DNA of 64,000 nucleotides, from NCBI GenBank assembly GCA_910577255.1, contig CAJTMH010000008.1, forward strand, positions 1 to 64,000, written 5' to 3'. Below are positions 15,289 through 22,650 of this stretch, one piece after another (positions within the stretch are counted from its first letter, which is position 1; the number at the start of each line of letters is the position of its first letter). The notes under the pieces were generated by a model, which worked only from the letters and a program-made list of their open reading frames with translations, made no database searches and was not told the origin of the DNA. This stretch comes from an uncultured Duncaniella sp. GTDB taxonomy: Bacteria; Bacteroidota; Bacteroidia; Bacteroidales; Muribaculaceae. The translations under genes and the position numbers were made by a program.

Positions 15289-17981
15289 TTAAAGATATTA
15301 AATACAACGGCTACACGGCTCAACCGTCCGACTACGAATGTTCGGACGGTCAGCTTACTACTTCGCTCAATCTCATCAGCGAGGACAGCCAATTGAAGCC
15401 ACTTCTGCAACCGATACCAACATCTATTGGCCTGTCTGCTTCTCAAAAGGCTGTCTACATTCACGGAACATCGGCATACAAGCACTATATCCTTTTGGAA
15501 GGAAAAACGGTTAGTTGGCTCGACAACTCAACCTATGGAGATACGGCCTCAACACCAACTGTCCTACGCTCTTTCTCCGGGGTTGATATTTATCAGTTCA
15601 GTTCTATTGGTAATACCTTGCTCATTCTCTGTTCTGACGGTATGCACTATTTCCTTTGGAAAGGTGACACGTCCGGCTATTTGTATCTCGGCACTTCCAT
15701 GCCCGAATGTTCACTTTCGTTTGGTTTGCAAGGTGAAATGAAACGAACAGACGAGTTTACCATAAACTACAGCATACACAAGAACAATATCTATTCTGAG
15801 TTTGACGATACTCAGAAAACCAATATCACCAATCAAGTCTTAGCCAAGATAAACAAATTCATTGCTGAGGAGTCTACACAGAAAGGCAAATTCATATATC
15901 CTTTCTTCGTAAGATATGCGTATCGCCTGTATGACGGTTCTCTGACCCGGCATTCAGCACCTATCCTTATGATATGTAGCTCCGAGAATACACCTCGTGT
16001 ATTTTGGTTCAATCTTCATGGAAAAGACGACACATATACAAGTGCTGTTCTTCGTGTCGTTGCTCCTGTGCATACTCTCGACTACGCACTTAAATCCGAC
16101 TTAAACTCGCTTAAAAATTGGAGCGACATTATTAAGTCGGTGGATATATTCATTTCCAAACCTATCTATACATACGACCAAAACGGACAATGCGAAAAAT
16201 TTATCAATGGCGGTGAGGATTTATCGAGCTTCAGCGTCTGCAAGCATACGAACCAAGCGGCAAGTACATCTACATATCCACTCCGTTACCAACTCAACAA
16301 TTTTGGAAAACTCTATGCATTTACTTTTACCCCTAATAACCTTTCTTTGCGACCCGGAGGCGTGTTGGTGACTCCCAAGCGTAGTGCAGACGCAGTTAAG
16401 GAAGATATACGCAGTTGTTCGCAATTCTATTTCCTGCATAGCATACGTGTTGAGGAACTTAAAACAGAACGTACCATTATACCGGTTAAGGAGGACTATC
16501 TACAATCGCTTGTAACTCGTGAGGTAATGACTGACGATTACGACAGCCACGATAAAATAATACCGCATCAAGCGTTTGCCTACAACTCTCGCCTTAATCT
16601 CTCAGGTGTAAAAAAGCAGTTGTTTCAAGGTTTCGATGGTTTTTCTTTATTCAATTATTCGGACGGATATGTTGCTCATTGGTCCGATGCGCCACCAACA
16701 ACTATTGATAGAACTGTCGGTGTATTGGTGGCCGTCTACATCAAGCAAGACGGCAAGGACATCATTGTATATGGCACCTCCGGCTCTTGTGGGCATGAGG
16801 CTCCGTTACTGTTCTTTTATTATCCGAATGTCAATGCGTATAAGGCGGTGATTATCCGTACAGATTATTTCGATATGGCGCACCTTGTTGTCCCGTTGGA
16901 GCCTCACGGCTTTCTCAATGGCTCGTTCTACTTCGGAGGTTGGGACGAACCTGCCGGAGTTTCACAAGGTAGACCGCCGCAATCATCAATTGCAGACCGC
17001 ACTATTGAAGTGTTCAATAAGGTCTATACGTCCGAGGTGAATAATCCGTATATCTTCCCGTTGCTCGGCATAAACACCGTGGGCACCGGGCGCATTATGG
17101 CAATATCGACAGCGGCCAAAGCTCTCTCTGAGGGTCAGTTCGGACAATTCCCACTATACGCCTTTACCGATGAAGGCGTTTGGGCTTTGGAAGTATCATC
17201 TACCGGCTCATATTCCGCTCGACAGCCTATTACGCGCGATGTTATTCTTGAAAATACTGAGCCTCTACAAATGGATAGTGCGGTTCTCTTTGCAACCGAC
17301 CGAGGCATTATGCTTATATCCGGCTCACAGACTCAATGTATAACCGATGTAATCAATGCGGAGGAACCGTTCAACGTCCTGCAACTTCCCGGCATGGATA
17401 AATTACACTCCATGCTTGGCCATGATGCAGACACTTGTCTGCCGACTGCTCCCTTCTTGGATTTTATTTCCGAATGTGGTATGCTCTATGACTATGTGCA
17501 TCAACGTGTGATTGTCTATAATCCCAATTACACTTACGCATACGTCTACTCTCTAAAATCGAAGGAATGGGGCATGATGTATTCCACTATTGAGGCCGGT
17601 ATAAATTCTTATCCGGAGGCATTGGCAGTAGACCATAATGGGGCGCTGTTGAATTTCTCGGCCATGCAAGGAGTGGAAACAAAAGGTTTGCTCGTTACCC
17701 GTCCGCTCAAACTCGAAACACCCGACATTCTCAAAACAATGGACACAGTAATTCAGCGAGGACACTTTCAGAAAGGCAATGTGCAAGCCGTCCTCTATGG
17801 CTCTCGCGACCTCTACAATTGGCACTTGGTATGGTCGAGCAAAGACCATTTCTTGCGCGGCTTCCGTGGCACACCTTACAAGTATTTCCGTATCGCGTGT
17901 GTCACTTCGCTGTCAGCAACAGAGAGCCTGTTCGGAGCCTCGCTGCAGTTTACTCCACGTCAGACCAATCAACCAAGATAA
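15285..17981 (+). CDS. large virion protein, possibly a P22 gp10-like tail hub
   Basis: This 898-residue protein is beta-rich, with recurring segments that look like propeller blades: YQFSSIGNTLLILCSDGMHYFL, then YAFTDEGVWALEVSSTGSYS and SAVLFATDRGIMLISGS. The last two recall the P22 gp10-type stabilisation/tail-hub proteins, which also have a WALEV-like blade. No enzyme motif is visible. It is the last gene of the rightward block, ending just before a bidirectional terminator and facing the leftward structural genes. Start at 15285 overlaps the previous stop as ATGA. A tail or connector location is likely; the gp10 assignment is tentative. Confidence 0.6.
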   Translation: MIKDIKYNGYTAQPSDYECSDGQLTTSLNLISEDSQLKPLLQPIPTSIGLSASQKAVYIHGTSAYKHYILLEGKTVSWLDNSTYGDTASTPTVLRSFSGVDIYQFSSIGNTLLILCSDGMHYFLWKGDTSGYLYLGTSMPECSLSFGLQGEMKRTDEFTINYSIHKNNIYSEFDDTQKTNITNQVLAKINKFIAEESTQKGKFIYPFFVRYAYRLYDGSLTRHSAPILMICSSENTPRVFWFNLHGKDDTYTSAVLRVVAPVHTLDYALKSDLNSLKNWSDIIKSVDIFISKPIYTYDQNGQCEKFINGGEDLSSFSVCKHTNQAASTSTYPLRYQLNNFGKLYAFTFTPNNLSLRPGGVLVTPKRSADAVKEDIRSCSQFYFLHSIRVEELKTERTIIPVKEDYLQSLVTREVMTDDYDSHDKIIPHQAFAYNSRLNLSGVKKQLFQGFDGFSLFNYSDGYVAHWSDAPPTTIDRTVGVLVAVYIKQDGKDIIVYGTSGSCGHEAPLLFFYYPNVNAYKAVIIRTDYFDMAHLVVPLEPHGFLNGSFYFGGWDEPAGVSQGRPPQSSIADRTIEVFNKVYTSEVNNPYIFPLLGINTVGTGRIMAISTAAKALSEGQFGQFPLYAFTDEGVWALEVSSTGSYSARQPITRDVILENTEPLQMDSAVLFATDRGIMLISGSQTQCITDVINAEEPFNVLQLPGMDKLHSMLGHDADTCLPTAPFLDFISECGMLYDYVHQRVIVYNPNYTYAYVYSLKSKEWGMMYSTIEAGINSYPEALAVDHNGALLNFSAMQGVETKGLLVTRPLKLETPDILKTMDTVIQRGHFQKGNVQAVLYGSRDLYNWHLVWSSKDHFLRGFRGTPYKYFRIACVTSLSATESLFGASLQFTPRQTNQPR

Positions 17982-18021
17982 CATAGGTTTTATTTTAGGT
18001 AGAAAAGATTGTTATTAACAA

Positions 18022-18054
18022 GAGAGCCGGGGCGCGTGATGCGTCTCGGCTCTC
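18022..18054. terminator. bidirectional terminator between convergent blocks
   Basis: GAGAGCCG (18022-18029) pairs with CGGCTCTC (18047-18054), and the stem continues inward with GGGCGC/GCGTCT wobble pairs over a GTGAT loop. It sits in the 116-bp gap between the rightward gene ending at 17981 and the leftward gene ending at 18098. No long T-tract follows on either side, so efficiency is uncertain. Confidence 0.6.
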
Positions 18055-18097
18055 GTCCTTGTCGGGATAGTTCCGGGTTGCCCCGGCAAGTAATACG

Positions 18098-18655
18098 TTA
18101 GAATGGGTGCGAGGGTCGCCTCAGCACTCCTGTACGGCTGTTCTTGATGCTGTTGACTTCCTCCTGCGCCTCCAACGCTTTTTCAAGCCAGTTACGCGCA
18201 GCTTCGGGGTGCGTGATGCTCAACCAATCATATATCACACGAGCTACCATAAACTCATGGATTAGTTTGTTGAGCAGGTGCAGGGTGGTTCGTGACATCG
18301 TGGCCGGCACTTTCATGACGATTTCGTAATCTTCGGGTGTCCACATTCGGTCACAGATAACTTCGTCGTCAATCGGCTCCTGCTTTGTGTAGGGATAAAG
18401 CATTTCAACGGCTGCGGCATGAACGACCCCTAAAATGCGGTTCACCCTATCGACATTGCCCTCCTCACCGATTTCAACGAGGGTGTGCTGTGCGTGTTGG
18501 TTTTCCTCGCCCCACACATGCCCCTCGATATAGGCATAATTCTTTATGTCGTAAAGCAACTGCGCACGATGAAACACCAACGTCACATTCTTTGTGACCT
18601 TGCTGTCCCCAGCATCTGAATTATAGCAGTCCTCGCTGCAACCGATATGATACAT
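18098..18655 (-). CDS. structural-type small protein 1 of a related trio
   Basis: This 185-residue protein is the last gene of the leftward block. Its C-terminal half (HLLNKLIHEFMVARVIYDWLS, then a helix and a basic RRPSHPF end) has the same layout as the ends of the next two genes. I see no enzyme motif. The trio probably encodes related tail or adhesion components, because it follows lysis and fibre genes on the same strand. Cysteines at residues 6 and 10 (GCSEDC) are specific to this member. Confidence 0.55.
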   Translation of the reverse strand: MYHIGCSEDCYNSDAGDSKVTKNVTLVFHRAQLLYDIKNYAYIEGHVWGEENQHAQHTLVEIGEEGNVDRVNRILGVVHAAAVEMLYPYTKQEPIDDEVICDRMWTPEDYEIVMKVPATMSRTTLHLLNKLIHEFMVARVIYDWLSITHPEAARNWLEKALEAQEEVNSIKNSRTGVLRRPSHPF

Positions 18656-18658
18656 GGC

Positions 18659-19171
18659 TTAATCGTTATAAGTGGGACGTGTTGGCCTTTCGCGCTTGTA
18701 CAGGGCTTGCTTGGCTCGGTCGAGTGCATCGGTGGCAAGGTTGGAGTAGTTCTGCGCGTCATTCGGGGAGGTGATTACAAACCACTCCGAAAGAGTGCGG
18801 TCTACAATATACTCGTGGAGCATACCGCCAAGGCTGTCACATGCCGAGTTGTTGAAATTTGAGGGGAGCAAGAAAACAAGCTGTAGCTTTCCTCCGTCCT
18901 CGACCGTCTTGTTTATGCGGTTATTGGAGGTAGAACCGTCCTCATGCAAATACTCTCCGAGTTCCACTTTCAGATGGGAGAAAGCATTGCTGATGGCACG
19001 GAGTATCTGATAAGCGTGTTCATCGTCCTCACTCGCTTGCATATACGCAGTGGCACGGTAGTCCTTGCCTTCTGCGTTTCGCGCTTGGCCTGTAAGATGC
19101 GACTTATTCATCACGTCAAACTTGATTTCTTTCGACTCAAGCGTTACTGTAATGGTCTTTTTCTGTTCCAT
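18659..19171 (-). CDS. structural-type small protein 2 of a related trio
   Basis: This 170-residue protein has an N-terminal beta-rich segment (TITVTLESKEIKFDV), a middle helix pair, and a C-terminal domain ending LYKRERPTRPTYND. The end nearly matches the last residues of the protein at 19193-19735 (KKKPTRPTYDD). In both, a helix with YIVDRTLSEWFV or a similar VAKWYVY stretch precedes the tail. Shared length, order and ending point to duplication. The gene is 3 bp upstream of member 1 and is likely co-translated. Confidence 0.55.
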   Translation of the reverse strand: MEQKKTITVTLESKEIKFDVMNKSHLTGQARNAEGKDYRATAYMQASEDDEHAYQILRAISNAFSHLKVELGEYLHEDGSTSNNRINKTVEDGGKLQLVFLLPSNFNNSACDSLGGMLHEYIVDRTLSEWFVITSPNDAQNYSNLATDALDRAKQALYKRERPTRPTYND

Positions 19172-19192
19172 TGTGATGTATTATTTATTAGT

Positions 19193-19735
19193 TTAATCAT
19201 CGTAGGTGGGACGTGTCGGCTTTTTCTTATACACGGCCTTGCGGTGAATATCGTCAAGGAGGGTGCTTGCTTTGTCAGCATAATCACCGGCTTCTCCTTT
19301 GTTTGTGTAGACGTACCACTTGGCTACTATGCTCTGCACGAAATAACTGAACAGGCTGAGTCGCATACTCGGCAACAGAGCCTCGTCAAAGGATTTAGAC
19401 ACATCAAGCCTCAATTCGTAATGCTGCCTTTGCAAAATGGGAGGAAGTGCGGCAGAATTGGGGGCTATGGGGTCTACAGGGAGAACAGGGTCTACAGGTG
19501 GTGTGACGATAGCATCACGCACCATTCCCTCAAAAGTGACAAGGCCGATAAGCTCTTGGCAGATGTCCGCTCGGCTCTCCTCCCAAAATCTTTCAAGGTG
19601 GTTCTCGTCCTCATCAACAGTAGATATGCGGTGCAGTGCGTTTTCGTCATTGTCCATCTTGCCGCCTGTGTAGGCGGTGGTGACTGCAATCTCCTGCATC
19701 ACATCTTCCTTATTGATTGATAGTGTTATCTCCAT
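19193..19735 (-). CDS. structural-type small protein 3 of a related trio
   Basis: This 180-residue protein has an N-terminal beta strand (MEITLSINKEDVMQEIAV) and a Pro-rich linker at about 80-95 (VTPPVDPVLPVDPIAP). A helical C-terminal domain ends KKKPTRPTYDD, matching member 2. The family is unknown to me; position next to the membrane, lysis and fibre genes suggests a minor virion component. It follows the DUF6808-like gene after 1 bp. Confidence 0.55.
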   Translation of the reverse strand: MEITLSINKEDVMQEIAVTTAYTGGKMDNDENALHRISTVDEDENHLERFWEESRADICQELIGLVTFEGMVRDAIVTPPVDPVLPVDPIAPNSAALPPILQRQHYELRLDVSKSFDEALLPSMRLSLFSYFVQSIVAKWYVYTNKGEAGDYADKASTLLDDIHRKAVYKKKPTRPTYDD

Positions 19736-19736
19736 G

Positions 19737-20327
19737 TCAAAAACTGATTATTGAATAAGTTACTCCGACACCTATATACGGCTGAAAGCCCTTTGCCCCA
19801 TAGCCATAACCGGCTGTTATTCCTATGTGCCAACGCTTGGGAGGCTTCCATTCTCGCTTGGTGATAATTGTTGTTGGTGCAAATACTCTGATGCTGTCGA
19901 GCCGTGGGTCTACCGGGCCGCTCACCCATGCTTCATAAGTGCTGTCGGCATAGTGTCGTTGTGTTATCGGAAGTTCCACGATTGCGCTGTCTTGGCTACA
20001 TCGGGGTTCGCCTCCGGCGCCGGCGCCATAAACGGTAGAGTGAATTATGCTGTCCTCACAAATACTGTCCTTGTCGCCACGTTGTCGAGGTTCGCCTCCT
20101 ACACCTCCACCGAGGAAACGATATGTCGGTAGAGTATAACGGTGTGTGCCTAACGCCAACTCTGACTGCGGCATCGGTGCGTAGTACGGAATGGTGTCCA
20201 CGGTCGTTTCCTTTGTTTCCGTCACGGTGCCGGGCGGCTTCTCCGTGCGGTCTTTGCCGATGATGAACCCGGCAAGGAATGCTGTCAGTCCTGCAAGTGC
20301 TAACAGGATATAGTGTTTCGTTTTCAT
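19737..20327 (-). CDS. DUF6808-like membrane-anchored protein
   Basis: This 196-residue protein has one N-terminal membrane segment (about 5-23, YILLALAGLTAFLAGFII), a long low-complexity periplasmic-type linker with two GGEPR repeats (about 70-110), and a C-terminal segment YEAWVSG ... RLDSIRVFAPTTIITKREWKP. A final hairpin (GITAGYGYGAKGFQPYIGVGVTYSI) resembles an outer-membrane beta strand pair. The last two match the DUF6808 proteins common in Bacteroidales phages beside lysis genes. A span from inner to outer membrane would suit a spanin-like role in the last step of lysis; this is inference from topology and context. Confidence 0.65.
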   Translation of the reverse strand: MKTKHYILLALAGLTAFLAGFIIGKDRTEKPPGTVTETKETTVDTIPYYAPMPQSELALGTHRYTLPTYRFLGGGVGGEPRQRGDKDSICEDSIIHSTVYGAGAGGEPRCSQDSAIVELPITQRHYADSTYEAWVSGPVDPRLDSIRVFAPTTIITKREWKPPKRWHIGITAGYGYGAKGFQPYIGVGVTYSIISF

Positions 20328-20339
20328 GACTTGTTGATG

Positions 20340-20585
20340 TTAGAGTTTGAGGCCGTCTGCTGTGGGTTCAATGGTAGAACCTGTAGAGGGGTCTTTACTT
20401 GACGGATAAGGGTTGTCACAGTTCAGACGTTTCAAATCCATGCCGAGCCACATTACACCCTCTTGGAGTTTGGTAATGGCAAGGCTGCGCTCACGAGAGG
20501 CAGGCAGTTCCTTAACTCTTTGGACAATCTCGTCAATGTCTTTACGCAGTTGTTTATTAGCAACTATTTCCGTTTCTCTGTTCAT
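20340..20585 (-). CDS. Acb2/Tad1-type hairpin protein, probable anti-CBASS/Thoeris sponge
   Basis: This 81-residue protein has two helices. The second carries RERSLAITKLQEGVMWLGMDL, matching the RExxLAxTxxExAxMW pattern I know from the Acb2/Tad1 hairpin family. The tail NPYPSSKDP ... PTADGLKL is also typical of Bacteroidota members. Characterised Acb2 and Tad1 proteins form small oligomers that bind cyclic oligonucleotide or ADP-ribose-type signals and so silence CBASS or Thoeris defence. The ligand here cannot be read from sequence. It is 4 bp overlapped with the amidase gene and is expressed with the lysis cassette. Confidence 0.7.
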   Translation of the reverse strand: MNRETEIVANKQLRKDIDEIVQRVKELPASRERSLAITKLQEGVMWLGMDLKRLNCDNPYPSSKDPSTGSTIEPTADGLKL

Positions 20586-21181
20586 GATTTGATAGTGTTG
20601 ATGTACTGAATGATTGAATTGACGTGCAGAGTTACTATCGCCTGTTTGCCCTCCTCGGAAAGCAGAAACTTCACCTCCTCCTCATTGTCTTGGAAAAGGT
20701 TCTCGGTCAGAACCGCCGGACAAATGGTGTCGCGTGTCATTGCGAGGGATTGAACCCAATATTTTTCGGGCGGCACACAACGGTTGCCCATAAGCCCCAT
20801 GTCGGTGGCATTCTCCGTGAAGATTTGGGCAAGTCGTTTGGAGTTTGAAGATGCGTTCTTGCTGACCATGACGGAAAAGCCGGAAGCGGAATGCCATTGG
20901 CCGTCTGCCCCTGCCGCATTATTGTGTATTGACACAAGCACTACGTTCTTGGTGCCGAGTTTTTGCGCCCAACCATTGGCCTTGCGCACACGTTCTTTCA
21001 GAGGTGTATCGGTTTTCTCCGGCACAAGAAGTATAGTATCAATGCCGCGAAGCGTCAATTCCCTGCTTACGCGCTGAGCAATCTCGCGGCAATAGACGTA
21101 TTCTTTCAGACGATTGTCGGGACTATGCTTGCCGCCGGTGATGGGCGGGTCGCCATGTCCGTTGTCGAGTAATACTTTCAT
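20582..21181 (-). CDS. N-acetylmuramoyl-L-alanine amidase (endolysin)
   Basis: This 199-residue protein is an Amidase_3-type zinc enzyme that cuts the peptide stem from the glycan. Ligands and catalytic residues are visible: His in LLDNGHGDP at residue 9, Glu in LKEYVYCREI at about 27, His in LVSIHNNAAG at about 84, and Glu in PAVLTENLF at about 160. It has no signal peptide or cell-wall-binding domain. The holin gene lies 12 bp upstream, and an Acb2-like gene follows. Together they form the lysis cassette. Confidence 0.88.
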   Translation of the reverse strand: MKVLLDNGHGDPPITGGKHSPDNRLKEYVYCREIAQRVSRELTLRGIDTILLVPEKTDTPLKERVRKANGWAQKLGTKNVVLVSIHNNAAGADGQWHSASGFSVMVSKNASSNSKRLAQIFTENATDMGLMGNRCVPPEKYWVQSLAMTRDTICPAVLTENLFQDNEEEVKFLLSEEGKQAIVTLHVNSIIQYINTIKS

Positions 21182-21193
21182 ATTCTATGTGAG

Positions 21194-21643
21194 TTAATGA
21201 TGCGCTGAGTCGTTATTACTTGCGCTCAATAGGTCAAATATCCTCTGAGCGTCTTTTTTGTCTACTGCCGCGATGATGTCATTGAGTATTTTAGGCACAT
21301 CACTCATGTGACTCTTTTGCCGGTTCGCGTGTTCAAACATACTCTTCGCTTCAACGACAATAAGCCCGGCACCGAACAGCACGGCCACAAAGGGCATGAT
21401 GTAGAACGAAAAGAATATACCGAGGCAGTCCACGAGAAAGCCAATCATGATAAATCGCCAATACTCACTCATCTTGGCAATGGTAACTCTCAACTTGTGG
21501 GAGTGTACGCGCTGATGCGTCTTTTTCGCCGTGTGTACTCCGTCCCAAAGGTCGAGCATAATAGCTGCTATCACCAATATGCACACGGCAAGGAACACCC
21601 CAACGAACAGGTAGAGTTTGTTAAGTGGTACGATTGTTTCCAT
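21194..21643 (-). CDS. phage holin
   Basis: This 149-residue protein has an N-terminal hydrophobic helix (about 9-29, LYLFVGVFLAVCILVIAAIML), a basic amphipathic loop with DLWDGVHTAKKTHQR, and two further membrane helices (about 62-78 and 80-97). The soluble charged tail is about 100-149. The DLWDGVHTA-type motif and three-helix layout are typical of Bacteroidales phage holins. It sits directly upstream of the amidase. Confidence 0.8.
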   Translation of the reverse strand: METIVPLNKLYLFVGVFLAVCILVIAAIMLDLWDGVHTAKKTHQRVHSHKLRVTIAKMSEYWRFIMIGFLVDCLGIFFSFYIMPFVAVLFGAGLIVVEAKSMFEHANRQKSHMSDVPKILNDIIAAVDKKDAQRIFDLLSASNNDSAHH

Positions 21644-21662
21644 GTCTGTGTTGTGTTATGGT

Positions 21663-21983
21663 TTATTCGATGAGGTTGCTGGCGATGTCATGCCATGTGT
21701 AGTAGTTGGCAAGGAAAACAAAGACGGCACCCACAAGGCAACCGACAATATCCCATGCCAAATCCCACACGCAGAAATGATTTCCTTTCTGCTTGCTGTC
21801 TTTTACCTCTTTGTAGATGCCGAAAGCGAAAGCCACGGCAAAGGCAATGACGGCGGCAATGATTGCCGAGGGAAAATGAATGAACGACACAAGCACACCG
21901 ATAAAGGCGGCGATTACGAACTCACAGAAGACGTGGAGCTTCTTGTCGCTCCCGGTCTTGTCATTGCAAATTTTCTTTGTCAT
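21663..21983 (-). CDS. small membrane protein, YfiM/VanZ-like, lysis-associated
   Basis: This 106-residue protein has three membrane helices. The pattern DKKLHVFCEFVIAAFIG, GIYKEVKDS and WDLAWDIVGCLVGA recalls YfiM-like small membrane proteins that have a His, a KE(V/A)xD segment and a D...D helix. I chose the ATG at 21983; an upstream ATG at 21995 is also possible. It is the first gene of the lysis operon, behind the promoter at 22011-22052. It may be an auxiliary holin or a peptidoglycan-associated factor; the function is not established. Confidence 0.65.
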   Translation of the reverse strand: MTKKICNDKTGSDKKLHVFCEFVIAAFIGVLVSFIHFPSAIIAAVIAFAVAFAFGIYKEVKDSKQKGNHFCVWDLAWDIVGCLVGAVFVFLANYYTWHDIASNLIE

Positions 21984-22010
21984 GATAATTAACATTTGGT
22001 TTATACTATG

Positions 22011-22052
22011 CAAAGGTAGGCCGTAGTCGGTTCTCGCTCTCGTTATCTTTTG
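22011..22052 (-). promoter_or_regulatory. phage promoter, CAAAAGATAA - 24 bp - TACCTTTG, drives the lysis operon
   Basis: On the minus strand CAAAAGATAA (22052-22043) is followed after exactly 24 bp by TACCTTTG (22018-22011), a Bacteroidales -7 box. The upstream element and its 24-bp spacing are identical to other phage promoters in the window. The lysis operon starts about 20 nt downstream. The terminator at 22060-22094 lies just upstream, separating this unit from the previous one. Confidence 0.75.
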
Positions 22053-22059
22053 AGTTAGA

Positions 22060-22094
22060 CAAAAAGAGAGCCACGGCTGCGCAGTCCGTGGCTC
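22060..22094 (-). terminator. rho-independent terminator after the DUF4376-like gene
   Basis: GAGCCACGG pairs perfectly with CCGTGGCTC (22086-22094 and 22068-22076 on the window), 9 bp, followed on the minus strand by CTCTTTTTG. It closes the unit ending at 22128 and insulates it from the lysis promoter. Confidence 0.85.
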
Positions 22095-22127
22095 CTAATC
22101 GCATTATATGAAATCCTAACTTAGCGT

Positions 22128-22601
22128 TCAAAATCCAAACGTGGCTGGGGTAAGGTCGTCTTTTTCATTACAACCTGCGGCCAGTGTGTTATTAACGTGT
22201 TGTGCGGCGAGTTTACTGAATGCCGCAAACTCCTCCTCGCTGACAAAGGTGTAATAGATAGGCTTGCCGTTGGAGTCCTCGTTTATCTTTACCGTGCGAG
22301 GATATGCTTCTGAGGTGAGCCTCTCCATCATCATAAAGTTGCGTTGGTTTTCGTCAGACAACCATACGCGCATACCATTCCATATAAAACCGTTTATAAT
22401 AGTTTCTTTGGTATGCTCGTTGATAGCTTCAACCAACACAGCCTCCACCTCCTCCCATGTAGGTTTATGGTCAAAGGTATAGCGATACTCATAAGTACCT
22501 CCATGCTCATCGGAGTATAGTCCGTAAAAGAGCGTAAAAGTTCTGCGGCCTACTTTTTGTAAGCCGTCCTGCCTTACCGGTGTGCCGTAAATCTTATTCA
22601 T
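22128..22601 (-). CDS. DUF4376-like phage protein
   Basis: This 157-residue protein resembles DUF4376-type proteins that occur near tail-fibre genes of Bacteroidales phages. The middle has NGFIWNGMRVWLSDENQRNF, then MMMERLTSEAYPRTVKI and PIYYTFVSEEEFAAF. No catalytic motif is visible. Its promoter's -7 box ends only 4 bp before the ATG, so its transcript would be nearly or fully leaderless. A fibre chaperone or tail-assembly role is plausible from its neighbours but not shown. Confidence 0.65.
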   Translation of the reverse strand: MNKIYGTPVRQDGLQKVGRRTFTLFYGLYSDEHGGTYEYRYTFDHKPTWEEVEAVLVEAINEHTKETIINGFIWNGMRVWLSDENQRNFMMMERLTSEAYPRTVKINEDSNGKPIYYTFVSEEEFAAFSKLAAQHVNNTLAAGCNEKDDLTPATFGF

Positions 22602-22605
22602 ATGG

Positions 22606-22647
22606 CAAAGGTAACGCTGTATTCCGCGATTGTATCTTTATCTTTTG
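22606..22647 (-). promoter_or_regulatory. phage promoter, CAAAAGATAA - 24 bp - TACCTTTG, upstream of 22601
   Basis: The minus strand shows CAAAAGATAA (22647-22638), 24 bp, TACCTTTG (22613-22606). The -7 box ends 4 bp before the ATG at 22601, so the start codon is expected at or very near the transcription start. The upstream element begins 3 bp after the reverse transcriptase stop codon. Confidence 0.72.
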
Positions 22648-22650
22648 GGC

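Noticed and set aside
19193..19720. Rightward open frame at 18944-19720
   Set aside because: It is opposite two tightly packed leftward genes and has no recognisable product.
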